This document shows positions 1 through 10,993 of a stretch of 64,000 bases of DNA, piece after piece; position 1 is the first letter of the stretch; each line of letters begins with the position of its first letter. The DNA comes from Strigamia acuminata (taxonomy: Eukaryota > Arthropoda > Chilopoda > Geophilomorpha > Linotaeniidae): positions 21,879,060 to 21,943,059 of the forward strand of contig OX442314.1 in NCBI GenBank assembly GCA_949358305.1, given 5' to 3'. The notes below the pieces were generated by a model. The model was not told where the DNA came from, did no database searches, and saw nothing but the letters and a program-made list of their open reading frames with translations. The translations under genes and the position numbers were made by a program.

Positions 1-1210
1 TTCGGCCGATGTCGCTGCCCCATCATTCCCGGCGCTCCGAACGTCATTCGCCGCAGGAAACGGCGCCGGCCCGTTCATTCCGAGCAACTCGCCGATCACG
101 ATGCGTACTCGGTCCGGATTCGCGTGGAACGCCTCCAAATACGCGAGGATCTCCTCGCGGCTCTTGTTCCGAACGACTTTGCTAACCACCTCCACATCAT
201 TCAGCAATTCGTCGTATTTGTCCGCTTTCTGTTCCCCCGGGATGTTCAATGGCGCTTCTTCGGGTTCCTTTAGCCATTTGGTGATCAACCGATCGATCAC
301 GATGTTCGTTCTGTTGGCATTCGCGCTCACTGGTTCAAGCAACGCATAAACCTCGTTCGGATCTACTATAAAATCCGAATAAAGTTCGCGAAGCTTGTTA
401 ACGATCAAAGCTACTTCCTATATTTAAATTAAATCCCTTTTAATTATTTTATTTGATAGTTTGGATTAATTTACGATGAAATACTTCTGTGATGTCGTTT
501 TCAGCTTCTGGCGCGGGCGCAACGGCGATCATGCCGGGAATGTTCGGACGATCCGCAATGTCGTCGTCGTTGCCGTTTTCTTCAACTGCGTAGTGTGGCG
601 CGGGCGGTACTGCGATCATCCCGGGAATGTTTGGACGATCCGCAATGTCGTCGTCGTCGCCATTTACTTTAACTGAGTAGTGTGGCGCGGGCGGAACTGC
701 GATCATCCCGGGAATGTACGGACGATCCGCAATGTCGTCGTCGTCGCCGTTTTCTTCAACTGCGTAGTGTGGCGCGGGCGGTACTGCGATCATCCCGGGA
801 ATGTTTGGACGATCCGCAATGTCGTCGTCGTCGCCGTTTACTTCAACTGCGTATGGTGCGGGCGGTACTGCGATCATCCCGGGAATGTTCGGACGATCCG
901 CAATGTCGTCGTCGTCGCCGTTTTCTTCAACTGCGTAGTGTGGCGCGGGCGGAACTGCGATCATCCCGGGAATGTTCGGACGATCCGCAATGTCGTCGTC
1001 GTCGTCGTCGCCGTTTACTTCAACTGAATAGTGTGGCGCGGGCGGAACTGCGATCATCCCAGGAATGTATGGAATGTCGTCGTCTTCGTCTTCGTCGTCA
1101 ATGTCATCGTCGTCGTCTGTGATGTCGTTTTCAGCTTCTGGCGCGGGCGCAACGGAAATCTTACCGGGAGTGGTCGGACGATCCTCATTGTCGTCGCCGT
1201 CAATGTTCAT
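1..1210 (-). CDS. RNF216-like RBR E3 ligase, copy A, N-terminal part (runs off window)
   Basis: Paralogue of the complete copy at 4098-8367, read on the minus strand and cut by the left window edge. Exon 1 (1210-485, 242 codons) is an acidic Asp/Glu-rich stretch dominated by seven imperfect repeats with the core IPGMIAVPPAPHYAVE. Exon 2 (417-1, partial) matches the helical region of copy B (NKLRE, SREEILAYLEAFH). The 67-bp intron 484-418 has GT and AG at the positions used in copy B, and both copies join GAA to GAAGT in phase 0. The start is doubtful. The ATG homologous to copy B lies at 1254, but that frame stops after 17 codons. The open frame begins at the ATG at 1210, so this copy has shifted its start or is decaying. 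The RING domains lie outside the window. By homology it would be a ubiquitin ligase. Identity is good; functionality is uncertain. Confidence 0.7.
510..1125 (-). repeat. In-frame coding tandem repeat in copy A exon 1
   Basis: About seven units of 81-93 bp, each encoding a D/E tract, then R-P-N/Y-IPGMIAV, then PPAPHYAVEENG or close variants. Unit lengths vary by whole codons because the Asp/Glu tract expands or shrinks. Copy B has only about two such units, so the array grew after duplication. The complementary strand is also open for long stretches because the repeat length is a multiple of three. Those antisense frames are not genes. Confidence 0.85.
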
Positions 1211-1254
1211 CGTCTTTGCTGTGACGGGATTTTAAAAATTCAACTTTTTTCATC

Positions 1255-1826
1255 GATTTTCATGTTTAAATTAAGAAATCATGCCGGTTATTTATTGATA
1301 TTTATAACGGCTCAACTCTGTGAAAAGAAACGGGAAATCAATCGGAAGTTTAATCTATTTCTCAGAAATACCTGAATCAATTTGCTCTTAGGCCTTTTCG
1401 GCCGAGATTCGACCAAAGCCGAAGCTTGCATGGCTCGTGAAATGAATTTAAAATTGCGCGCGCTGAACTCGCGCCGTTCTGTTTGATTTGTTTTTGTTTG
1501 TTGATTCTAAGTTGAATTTCGTCGGCAGATGGACTGCTAGACGGAAATCGATCGGTCGCAACCATTCGACCAACAAAAACGATATGCGCCTCCATATTTA
1601 CAGTCGAAAATAAAAACCAACCGGCTCGAACTCCGTGAAACAGAGCCACAAAGTAAACAAATACATTTTAAAACACCAAGTTTTTAATCAATATTTTTTT
1701 TTATTTAACATATGTTTACATTGTCTATTTGCAATATTGTTAAAATGTTTATTTTTCTGGTTCGTCTCGGGTTTGTCCATGGGGCAGAGCCCGATGTTTG
1801 AACACTTTTGGCCTATTCCTCATTAG
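1255..1826 (-). other. 5' leader and upstream region of copy A; 3' flank of the small peptide gene
   Basis: No gene is seen. Bases 1377-1650 recur as a diverged inverted copy at about 8600-8870, upstream of the broken copy at 8985. This stretch is therefore the shared promoter or leader of A-type copies. A possible 5'-UTR splice acceptor (TTTTCACAG on the minus strand near 1330) is conserved upstream of copy B near 4034. An AATAAA for the minus-strand peptide gene lies at 1705-1700. Confidence 0.6.
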
Positions 1827-2000
1827 CTATAAGCATCTGCAGAGATTGGTCTTTCCATCACAAATATGTACCCTCCCTCCGTTTTCGCAGTTAAATTTGC
1901 CTCCTTCATATGTGTGTGCATCAGCCGTCATTGCTAATCGGATGAACTTACCCATGCACGACAGAATTACAAGGAACGAGATGATTGCTAAATATTTCAT
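1827..2000 (-). CDS. Small secreted cysteine-rich peptide (57 aa), unassigned
   Basis: Starting at the ATG at 2000 the peptide has a typical signal sequence (MKYLAIISFLVILSC, residues 1-15), then a short mature region with four cysteines spaced C-x8-C-x6-C-x1-C, ending in LCRCL. An in-frame ATG six codons upstream exists, but the internal start gives the canonical signal peptide. Gene-like context supports it: a TATATAAA box 66-73 bp upstream of the ATG on the same strand, and AATAAA at 1705-1700. The CxC ending and CENGG motif recall short defensin-like or EGF-like peptides, but the cysteine number and spacing fit no family I can name. It could be an antimicrobial or signalling peptide, or the last exon of something larger. 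Confidence 0.5.
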   Translation of the reverse strand: MKYLAIISFLVILSCMGKFIRLAMTADAHTYEGGKFNCENGGRVHICDGKTNLCRCL

Positions 2001-2064
2001 TTTCAACGGATGAAACAAATTGGAGAATCTTATTAGCAGGATGTCATTGCACTAGATTGCGATA

Positions 2065-2073
2065 GTTTATATA
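2065..2073 (-). promoter_or_regulatory. TATA box of the small cysteine-rich peptide gene
   Basis: TATATAAAC on the minus strand, about 70 bp upstream of the proposed ATG at 2000. This leaves room for a leader of about 40 nt. It is placed by sequence only. Confidence 0.5.
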
Positions 2074-2506
2074 GAAAGAATGGTAATTACATTTAATCGA
2101 CACATCAAGCCCAGGACTATCGACATTTCAAAAATTTTTCTAGCATCTAACCCAAAGGAAAAAAAAATTGCAAAAATGTATGAAAATGATTCTAATCTCT
2201 GAAAATTTCATTTTTATGTTGAAAGTTAACCAATTTGTTGTTTGCAAAAGGTGCGTGACAAAATTAATTGAGATTGAGTGTGAAATTAGTGGGTAAACAA
2301 TGAAAATTTCATGAATTATTTTTTTAATTTTAATTTAGTTTAATTTTTTTGTTTGATCCTACGGCGCAACATCTCGCATTTTTCAATTCCTTGTGCGATG
2401 CCGTGTAGTTTCAAGGGGGCGTTTTCAATTTTTAGTTCAATATAAGGCGTTTTTTGCTCGTCATTTATGACGCTTGATCATATGCAATCATGCATGATCA
2501 TCAGTT

Positions 2507-3140
2507 ATCCAGACAAGTGAAAATCTAAATATTACTTTCTGGAAAACTGATCATGTAAACAAACCAGTTTTTCGGAAAAGAAAGACTTATTTTTGGGGAC
2601 CCGGCGCTTAATTGGGGCCGGCACAAATCTATGTCTTCACTAAAAGATTTAAGAAAACTGTAGCCGTTTTGAGGTTTTGGAAGTTGTTATGAAAGATGGC
2701 GGATTAGTCGCATCTCTGTTTGATGAAATTGAGTGTTCTAGTCAATTTGTACAATGCTCGAAAAGCACTTTGTAAACTTATCGATCAACTTGTCATTCCG
2801 AAGAAGTTTATTAAAGTTAAAACCAAAGTTGATCTCGTGCTTATTTATGTCGGGAAGCAGTTGTGCAATTTGCTTAAATTCCCAGACACGCAAGTTTTGA
2901 CGTCAACATATACAATGTAATTTAGAGATACAATGTATAAACAATTATTACTAACTAACCAACCATGATAAACACTTGCAAATCTCAACTTAAGATCACT
3001 TCGGGTTGCTCAGGCAAGAATTAGAGTTAAAATAATTATGGCTTCAGAATAAAAGATAAAATAGAATTAAAATTGTATTAAAATAAAATGTTAAATATAA
3101 ATAATATGAAATCTTCACGGCAATGAAAACTTGTCTGGAT
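2507..3140. mobile_element. Candidate TIR element, no coding capacity
   Basis: The 12-bp ATCCAGACAAGT at 2507-2518 recurs as its exact reverse complement at 3129-3140, bounding an AT-rich 634-bp segment. The adjacent bases are partly symmetrical (TTATCC against GGATTA). The short ORF inside (2720-2920) has no recognisable domain. With no empty site in the window, the call rests on the inverted ends alone. Confidence 0.35.
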
Positions 3141-4097
3141 TAAAAAAAAGAAGTACCGTGTAGTTTCAATAAAATATAAAATTTAATAAAACTGACATGA
3201 CCATTTTAATTCGAGAGATTTTACTTTTACAACATCATGTGAAAACAAATAAATATTGTACAGTCCTGTGCACCAAGTTGCCTAGAAGAAACCATAAGAA
3301 TTTGCGATTTCGAACGACTCGACCTGTTGTCAAGAGCTAATCGTTTTTAATCCGCTCAAATGGTTTATCTTAAACGTTGGAAATTGCTCGTTTGACAAGC
3401 TTTAAGTTAATCTTTCAAACTTTATTTCAAAGCTAATAAAATTAATCCTTGCTTCACTGCAATGCTTCGAAATAATTGCTCGTTCTAAAAATGTGGAAAA
3501 TGGTTAATACCGGTCATTTAAACCCGTTTAAAAGAAGTTTTGAACGAGATTTACGGTTATTATTATCGGCGCCACTACGATGTAAGGTGAGCAATTTTGC
3601 ACCAGTTTTTTTTTGTAGACGACTAAAGAAGAAGAATGATACTTATGTGTATACGTAGTTAGGCCTGGAAACAAAAAGAAAAGCGAGGGCGAGGAAACAA
3701 TGCAGGTCGTTGATTCTCAAAATCCGTGAAATCGTTCCACGAATAATAATAATAATAATAATGAAAATAATAACAATAATTTTGCAACTAAAATAATAAA
3801 AAAGAATGAGAACGATATAGAACGACGGTCATCTCACAACTTTTGGCTCACGCTTCCAAATCTAGGCCTGAAAACCTATTTCGGGTTCTTCTTGCCACAA
3901 ATGTTTGGTCAGTGGTGGAACTTTTCTTCCACCCTGTTTTATTTGACGGTTCGAACTGATCGCATCAAATTTCCAGGTGAACATTCGAATAATTCTTGCA
4001 AAACCCGTTCTAACTTGCCGTTTCATTTCACAGTGTGGAACAGTTATGGATATCAACAAAAAAGCACACTGATTTCTTAATTTAAGAATGAAAAACA
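3141..4097. other. Intergenic region with AAT microsatellite; leader of copy B
   Basis: No gene is recognised. A short (AAT)n run lies at about 3742-3763. From about 3842 onward the sequence resembles the leader of copy A (both end in a D/E-gene ATG preceded by a TTTCACAG acceptor-like site), so it probably contains the copy B promoter and 5' UTR. Confidence 0.4.
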
Positions 4098-7000
4098 ATG
4101 AAAAAAGTTACATTTTTTAAACCCCGCCACAGCAGCGACGAGTCCGACGACGAAGACGGAGACGGAGACGACGACGACAACGATGACAATGACGACGACG
4201 ACGAAGACGACGAAGACGAAAACGACGACATTGCGTACATTCCCGGGATGATCGCAGTTCCTCCCGCGCCACACTACGCAGTTGAAGAAAACGGCAGCGA
4301 CGACGACGATGACGACGACGACGACAACTTTGACAACATTGTGAACCGTCCGTACCTTCCTGGTATGATCGCCGTTACTCCCGCGCCACAGCACACAGTT
4401 GAAGTAAACGACACCACAGAAGTATTTCGTCGGAAATTAATCCCAACTATCAAACAAAATAATTAAAATGGAATTACTTTGTATGTAGGAAGTTAATTAT
4501 ATCGTGAACAGGCTTCGAGTGCTCCACCCGGATTTCATGGTGGATCGGAATGAAGTTTACGCGTTGATTGAAACCTTGAGTGCGAATCCCAACAGAACAA
4601 ACATCGTAATTGATCGTTTGATCACCGAACGGTTAAAGCAACCCGCACAAGCGTCGTTGGACTTCCCGGAAGAAAACCAACCGAACACATTGAACGAATT
4701 GATCAACGATGTTGAGGTCGTGAGCAGATTCGTTCCTAACAAGAGCCGGGAGGAAATCCTCGCGTATCTGGAGGCGTATCACGGGAATGCAAACCGGGTG
4801 CGCTTAGTCATTGGCGAGTTGCTCGATTTGAAGGAGATGGCGCCGTTTTCCGTGACGAACACAGCCCCGAATGCCGGGAATAACGGGCTGGAAGCAATCG
4901 CGTCCACTTCGACCGAAAAGAGTAACCATCTGTCGGCGACGATGGAAAAAGTCAACTTGATTTTAGAGCTCTTTCCGGACGCTGATCCCGATTATCTACG
5001 TAATTTCGTCGAGAAATGGGCAGACAATGTAAATTACATCAACGCAACGGTCTACGGCTGGTTGGAAAGTCGTTCGTATCCCAGGTTGGCCGAAGCTCAA
5101 AAGGCGGCGGTCAAACGGAAGTTTGTCGAAAGGTTTCTACTAATTTTCTCTGTTTTATTTAGTTTTTACAGTTTTTGATATTTTTTTTTCATGATTTGTC
5201 GTTGTTTGTATTGATTTTTGTCATCATTTTCCACTGAAATTTTTTTGCAGTAAGTTCAGCGTTGAGGAATTCCTGGAGATGTTCCCAGACCCGGAGAACT
5301 ACTTCAAAAACAACGACCGAGTCGTGAGTGCGTCGTACCGGTTGCACGTTCAATGCTACGTCAGTAACCAGTTCCGATACGCGTACAAAAACGATTTGAC
5401 ACAAGTGATGGAGAAACACCGTTTCCACCTCACGCCCATCATGAAAGAGATGAATGCGCTCTGGAACGTTTCCCCCACTGACGGTGAATTCGTCAAACGA
5501 AAATAACAAATTGTGACTGTCTGGTCAAATAAACAACAATGGTGTAAATTACTTTTAAAGAGAAGTTTATTGTTGTTTATTTACTTTATTTTAAAATGAT
5601 TAAGTCTAATATTAGGCTTAATACTGCTAAATAACAACTGGAATTAGAGAATCGCCGGATGGGATGCGCAGGATGGGATGCGCAGTACCATATTACCTCA
5701 CATTAAGCTGCATGCTGGTGCAGTTAGTTTTTTACCAGCATACCGATTAACCCCAGTTTTAACAGCATGCCGGTGTAAAACGTAAGAATTTTTCTAAATG
5801 AGAATTCAGCCAAAACAAGCATAAAATCTTTTTTAGATTTTCAAAATGTAAGAAATTGGCTTAAATTTCTATAAATTTACCCAGATTTTAGTAACAATCT
5901 GAAAAAAATTAAGAAAACCAAAATTTTCAGCTCAAAAACCAACATAATTATTCATCCAGGCTCTTTGAAGTAAAAAAACAAAAAACACCACTTTTTTACT
6001 TATACCGGCATGTTTCGCTTTATACCAGCATGCCGGTATAATAAACTTTTTGTATGAAATTTAAAAAACTTGTTAAACCCATGCCCAAAGGCAAGCCGCT
6101 TAATGTGAGGTAATACGGTACGAATTTAACATCCAGATACCGGGCGTGAACTGTAGGTCAGTCCACACTCCACAAGGGTAGGGCTGACTTTGGGGCCATT
6201 GGGCAGTGTCTGTCAGTGACGCTTCGTACCTTTGGGTGGCCAAACGGTCACAAAATAATCAATTTACTTGATTAATTCGATTAATTACAGAACCGTTAAT
6301 CAAGAAAAAGAGAGAGAACTTGAGGAAAAAGAAGGCGATGAGCCCCCTGAAAGTCATGCCGCAACAAATTGACGAACTCTTCTACAAAGAAAAGTTGTTC
6401 ATCGAGATGGAAGACAAGATCATTCGTACAGTTTAAAAAGCAAAAATCGTGTCATGCAATTATATGTCATATCTTTTCTAGAATACAAGAAAGACAAGGA
6501 AGCGGAACGTCTGAGTAAAATCGAAGTGGCGAAGGCAAACGACGAACTGATGGAGTGCAGTTGCTGCTTCGAGGACGAAGTGCTCATGGAGGACATGCTG
6601 CAGTGCACGGACGGGCACTTGTTCTGCAGATCGTGCATCCGGCGCCACGCCGAGGTGCACATTGGCCAAGGCAATTACCACTTCCCCTGCCTCGACCCGT
6701 ACTGCGAGCGCGAGTTCCCGCCCATCGTGCTGCAGATTGTATTACCACCCAACGTGTTCTCCAACGTCGTGCGCAAGCAGCAGGAAGAAGAGATCCGGTG
6801 TGCCGACATCCCGGATCTCGAGTCGTGTCCTCACTGCTCGTTCTGCGCCATCATTCCGGACGCGAACCTCAAGATCTTTCGCTGCCTCAACCCGGAATGT
6901 CTCAAAGTGACGTGCAGGTGACGAAAAAAAAGAAAAAAAGGAATAAATAAAATGCTAATTTAGTTTGTAAATGAAGGTTGTGCAAGGAACCAAACCACCT

Positions 7001-8367
7001 ACCGCTGAGGTGCGACGAGATCGAGCAGAAACCCGAAGTGCGGTTCCGCACATACATCGAGGACCACATGACTGACGCGTTGGTGCGCACGTGTCCCAAA
7101 TGCAAGCGGCGCATCGTCAAAGAACACGGCTGCAACAAGATGACTTGCACGTGCGGCCAGATCTTCTGCTACGTGTGTCGCGAGGCCATCAAGGACTACA
7201 AGCATTTTGATAATGGAAGGTGAGGCAAGGCTTGATTGAAATGGAATGCAAATTGATGAATTGATCCAACTTCAGGTGCCCTAAATTCTCAAACGACGCC
7301 GAAATGCATCGGCTGGAGGTGGAGCAGGGCGCCAAGAAGGCCAAGCAAGAGTACATCGAGACGCATCCGGAAGCGCAAGCGGTCGAGCTGCGCCACGACC
7401 CGACCAAAACGCCGTTCGCGGCCGTGCAGCAGGCCCAGCAACAGTACGCGCAGGGTTTCATGCCCATGGTCAACGAGCGTGGCCAAATCGTCTTCCAGCG
7501 ACTCATGCAGCAGCAGCAAGCCCAAGCCCAACTGGCGGTCGCCGCCAACGCCAATGCCAACGCCATCATCCGACCAGTACAACCCGCGCCGAGGAATCTG
7601 CCCAGGCCCCCGCCCAGGCCCCCGCCCAGGCCTCTTCCCAGGCCCCCGCCCAGGCCCCCGCCCAGGACTGTGCCAGTGCTCCCGCCCAGACCCCCGCCGA
7701 GAACCCTACTGAGGCCGGTTGCGCCAGCGACACAAGTGGCGGACAACGCAGGTACTCCTCGTTTCGTTCGTGCGTCCAATTAACGACAACAATTCAATTT
7801 GACAGGCAACAAAAACAACCGGAATAAGCGAGGCAACTCGTCGTCGTCGTCGTCGTCGTAATTAATTTTTCTCTTTGGCATCCAAGGACGTTGTGTACAC
7901 AAACAAAAATCAATTTTCTTCATTGTTTGTTCTTTGAAATCGATGGATTGATTGATTGGTCGTCGTCGTTTACATGAAAAGAAATTCTATTTTACTTCTC
8001 ACTTTTATCTTAAATTCAGAATAAATGACGGTGAACTCGATTTGAAATTTGTCTCTATGATTATTTACATGATTAGCACTTCGTATCTTATCAATTGAAT
8101 TTGATTTCTGCAGAAGAAGAAGAAGAAGCAGAAGAAGAAGTGGTAGAAGACTTTCAGAGCGAAATTTCGTCCGCCGCGTGGAACTCGTGCATCGATTCAA
8201 CAGCGTCCGAGTGCGAATATAGCGACGAGCAAAGTTGGTGTCGCTCGGACGACAATGTTTCGTTCGCCTCGTGTCGCGTCGACGACTCCGACCCCGACCC
8301 CGATTCCGACTACAGCGACGCTAAATCGGACGTCTTCTACTCCGACAAGGACTTTGTTCTCGAATAA
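4098..8367 (+). CDS. RNF216-like: RNF216-like RBR E3 ubiquitin ligase, copy B (complete, alternative 3' ends)
   Basis: Inferred exons: 4098-4421, 4489-5132, 5251-5483, 6291-6425, 6482-6917, 6977-7219, 7276-7751, then either 7806-7861 or 8114-8367. All junctions are GT-AG and phase-consistent. The product is about 848 or 914 aa. It begins with an Asp/Glu-rich region (1-108), then a helical region (DADPDYLRNF) and an FPDPENYF block characteristic of RNF216/TRIAD3. The RBR module follows: RING1 from C471 (CSCC, CTDGHLFC), IBR from C561 (CPHC, CLNPEC) and RING2 from C630 (CPKC, HGCNKM, FCYVC). C643 in GCNKM is the likely thioester-forming cysteine. The tail has Gln-rich and PPPRPPPRP repeats. As in the family, it would pass ubiquitin from an E2 through the RING2 cysteine to substrates. 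Intron 3 holds two mobile-element pieces. The last exon is either a Ser run or an acidic stretch. Confidence 0.88.
5686..6120. mobile_element. MITE in intron 3 of copy B
   Basis: The ends are near-perfect 23-bp inverted repeats with one mismatch: 5686-5708 begins TACCATATTACCTCACATTA, and 6098-6120 is its complement with TACCGTATT. The element is 435 bp and AT-rich, with several internal palindromic ACCGGCATGC-like motifs and no coding capacity. Outer TA dinucleotides suggest a TA target site, as in Tc1/mariner-like MITEs. It lies wholly inside the intron 5484-6290. Confidence 0.75.
6150..6252 (-). mobile_element. LTR fragment related to the solo LTRs at 21123 and 33145
   Basis: Read on the minus strand it begins TGTGACCGTTTGGCCACCC and continues through CACTGCCCAATGGCCCC. 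This parallels the start of the two solo LTRs in the S1 and S2 introns. Only about the first 100 bp of the LTR are recognisable. It lies between the MITE and exon 4 of copy B. Confidence 0.6.
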
Positions 8368-8984
8368 AATCAAATGAAGTGAAGTCAAATGTAAAACGAA
8401 AACGATATATGGATGGATTTTTTTTTTTACTACCGTAGACCTTTCCTAACAAAACAACCTGCAACTAAAGAGAAGAAATTGCGCATCTTCACATTACATC
8501 ATTAGACGTGTGACAAACAATGGAAACACATGTTAAATAAAAAAACAAAATTAGGAACCTTGTGTTTTAAAATTGATTTGTTCACTTACAAGTTAGTGGC
8601 TCTCTGTTTCACGGAGTTCGAGCTGAAAATATGGAGGCGCATATCGTTTTTGTTGGTCGAATGGTTGCGACCGATCGATCTCCGTCTAGCGGTCCACCTG
8701 CCGACGAAATTCAACTTGTATCAACAAACAAAGACAAATCAAACACGACGGCGCGAGTTTAGCGCGTGAAATTTCAAATTCATCTCATCGAGCCGTGCAA
8801 GTTTCGCCTTTCATTTTAGAATGTCGGATGAAAAGGGCTAAGAGCCTTTCGGGTTCTTTTTAAAAAGAACAAGAAATTAAATCAATAAAACCGCAGCAGC
8901 AAATTCATTCAGATATTTCTGAGTAATTGATTAAACTTCGGATTAATTTAATAACTGGCACTTAAAGTACATCGATTTCTGCAG
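8368..8984 (+). other. 3' flank of copy B and relic promoter/leader of the broken copy
   Basis: After the 3' end of copy B, bases about 8600-8870 are a diverged reverse-complement copy of 1377-1650. Bases about 8900-8940 match the leader of copy A (GATATTTCTGAGTAATTGAT). So the upstream region of an A-type gene was duplicated here in plus orientation, then joined to exon 5 of the pseudogene after exons 1-4 were lost. Confidence 0.6.
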
Positions 8985-9608
8985 TGCTCGGACGGCCACT
9001 TGTTCGGCAGAGATGCACATCGGACAGGACAATTATATTACCAGTTCCCATGCCTCGACCAGTAATGCGAGAGCGACTTCCCGCCTATCGTGCTACAGAA
9101 TGTTTTACCGTGGTGTGCAAGATTCAGCTGCGCAACATTCAGAAGGAGGCGCGCCAACATCATGGACCTCGAGTCGTGTCCTCACTGCTCGTTCTGCGCC
9201 ATTATTCCGGACGCGAACCTCAAGATCTTTCGCTGCCTCAACCCCGACTGTCTCAAAGTGACGTGCAGGTGACGAAAGAAGAAAAAAATAATAAATAAAA
9301 TGCTAATTTCGTTTGTAAATGAAGATTGTGCAAGGAACCGAACCACCTCTTGCTGCGCTGCGACAAGATCTAGCAGAAACCCAAAGTGCAGTTCCGCACT
9401 TATGTCTGAAGACCAGATGACGACGCGTTACTACGTACGTATCATCAAAGAACATGGCTGCAACAACGGAAGGTGAGTTAATGATTGAGGAGTCACAAAA
9501 GTTAATCAATCTCATTTCAACTCGCTTGTCAGTTGTCCTCAATTCCCCAACGACGATGAACTGCATCGGCTGGAGGTGCAGGAGGGCGCCAAGAAGGCGA
9601 GGCAAGAA
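8985..9608 (+). pseudogene. Broken RNF216-like copy C (exons 5-7 relic, plus strand)
   Basis: Recognisable pieces in order: RING1 (SDGHLFG), the intact ESCPHCSFC and CLNPDC part of the IBR (9160-9271), the intron, the exon-6 relic (CKEPNHLLLRC from about 9329, with in-frame stops and deletions that remove most of RING2), and the start of exon 7 (9532-9608). RING1 is frameshifted and has lost cysteines. The copy stops abruptly at 9608, where sequence of the opposite strand begins. No functional RBR protein can be made. Confidence 0.85.
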
Positions 9609-10211
9609 GGAGCAGTGCGGACATGACTCGAGGTCCGGGATGTCGGCACGCTGGATCCCCTCCTCCTGAATCTTGCGCATGACGTTGGAAAACATGTTGG
9701 GCGGTAAAACGTTCTGAAGCACGATGGGCGGGAATTCGCGCTCGCAGTACGGGTCGATGCACGGGAAGAGGTAATTGTCCTGGTCGATGTGTACCTCGGC
9801 GTGGCGCCAAGGTTGCGCAGAACAAGTGACCGTCGAGCACTGATGCGTGTCTTGGATGAGCAGCAACTGCACGTCATCAGTTCGTTCTTTTCCCGTGCCG
9901 TTGCGATTTTTATCTGGCGCTCCGTTTCTTTGTACTTTTTAAATTCTAGAATTGTAATTAAATGTAATTATATACCACAATTTTTGTTTTTAAAAGCTGT
10001 ACACACGTTTGATTCTGTCTTCCATCTCGATGAACGATTTCTCTTCGATGTTCGATGCTTTGCGGCATGGTTTTCTTTTTCCTCATGGTCTCCGTCCTCT
10101 TGATCAAGAGTTCTGCAATTGATCGAATTAATCGATTAAGTTTATTATTTATTATTTGCGTTTGATTAATTCACCGTCGGTGGGGGAAACCTTCCAGAGC
10201 GCCGGGGGTCA
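9609..10211 (-). pseudogene. Broken RNF216-like copy D (exons 3-5 relic, minus strand)
   Basis: Read from 10211 downward: the end of exon 3 with the VSPTDG sequence and its conserved GTGAAT donor, exon 4 (from about 10112, with a frame-shifting deletion), and exon 5 (from about 9948) including RING1 and the ESCPHCS segment, ending at 9609 against copy C. RING1 is split by a frameshift. C and D meet tail to tail in mid-gene (C in exon 7, D in exon 5), so they record an inversion or inverted duplication with loss of the intervening parts. Confidence 0.85.
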
Positions 10212-10351
10212 TAAACATGACGGATTTTTATGATTTTTGTGCAGATATTAGTGATTAATTTTTAAAAAACGATGACTTTCTTGTAAAAATTAGCGATTTT
10301 TAGAAAAAATCTAAAAAAAAAAATAAAAAATTCCCCGGGTTCGAATACACG

Positions 10352-10560
10352 CCGGGGTGGCGTTGTTTTGGGGTGAGAATGATTACCTCGCATCTGCCAC
10401 AGATGTGGCTTGGTTGGCGCTTCAACTGCAGAATCTTGTGTTGAAATACCGCGTTCCAGACTCCAAGTTCTCTCATTTGGACTTACGACAAAGTTCTTTC
10501 TATGATGGCAAAATTATGGAAAAATTAATCTACATGAAGAATATTACAGCAAGAAATTTT
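10352..10560 (+). pseudogene. Acid lipase last-exon relic
   Basis: It encodes ALFWGENDYLASATDVAWLA and KYRVPDSKFSHLDL, which match the catalytic-Asp and catalytic-His region of the last exon of L1 and L2. It then frameshifts. No other lipase exon lies upstream; the sequence switches directly to the 3' end of broken copy D. It is a fragment of a further lipase copy at the edge of the cluster. Confidence 0.85.
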
Positions 10561-10951
10561 GTATTTACAATATGTAATTAAAAAGAATTAAATGACAATT
10601 AAAAATACGCTACTCTTAATTGTCATTTAATTATTTTTAATAAAACAACAAAGTGACACACATAAAATAAAAGTTTTAAAAACCATATGTAATTATATAT
10701 TAAAATGCAATATTTTTATTCCCCTTTTGTTCCATACTGTATGAAAAAGCAATTTTTTGTAGTAAGCAGAAGATAAACTTATCTGCTCTTTCTTATCTTA
10801 TTTGTTTTACAATACGTTGACAATTAAGCATAAACATTAAAAAATTAACACGACCAAATGATAGTTATGACGTACAGATAAGAAGACTAATCTTACAAAA
10901 CCATTAATTTTATTTAATCAAAATTGTCAGAAGATAACGAGTTAAACATAA

Positions 10952-10958
10952 TATAAAA
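10952..10958 (+). promoter_or_regulatory. TATA box of lipase L1
   Basis: TATAAAA followed by CC, 36-42 bp upstream of the L1 ATG. The same TATATAAAACC-like sequence precedes L3 (15244-15254), supporting a shared core promoter. The leader would be very short. Confidence 0.6.
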
Positions 10959-10993
10959 CCACAATCCTTCATCACTTTACAACATTTAAAAAA

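Noticed and set aside
476-1375. Several plus-strand frames of 66-146 codons with repeated VVVVA or RRRRR tracts
   Set aside because: They are the complement of the acidic coding repeat of RNF216-like copy A; the repeat length in whole codons keeps all frames open.
6478-7779. Long frames on both strands over the RING and Pro/Gln-rich exons
   Set aside because: They lie opposite or out of frame with the RBR exons, have no zinc-ligand pattern, and owe their length to GC-rich codon use.
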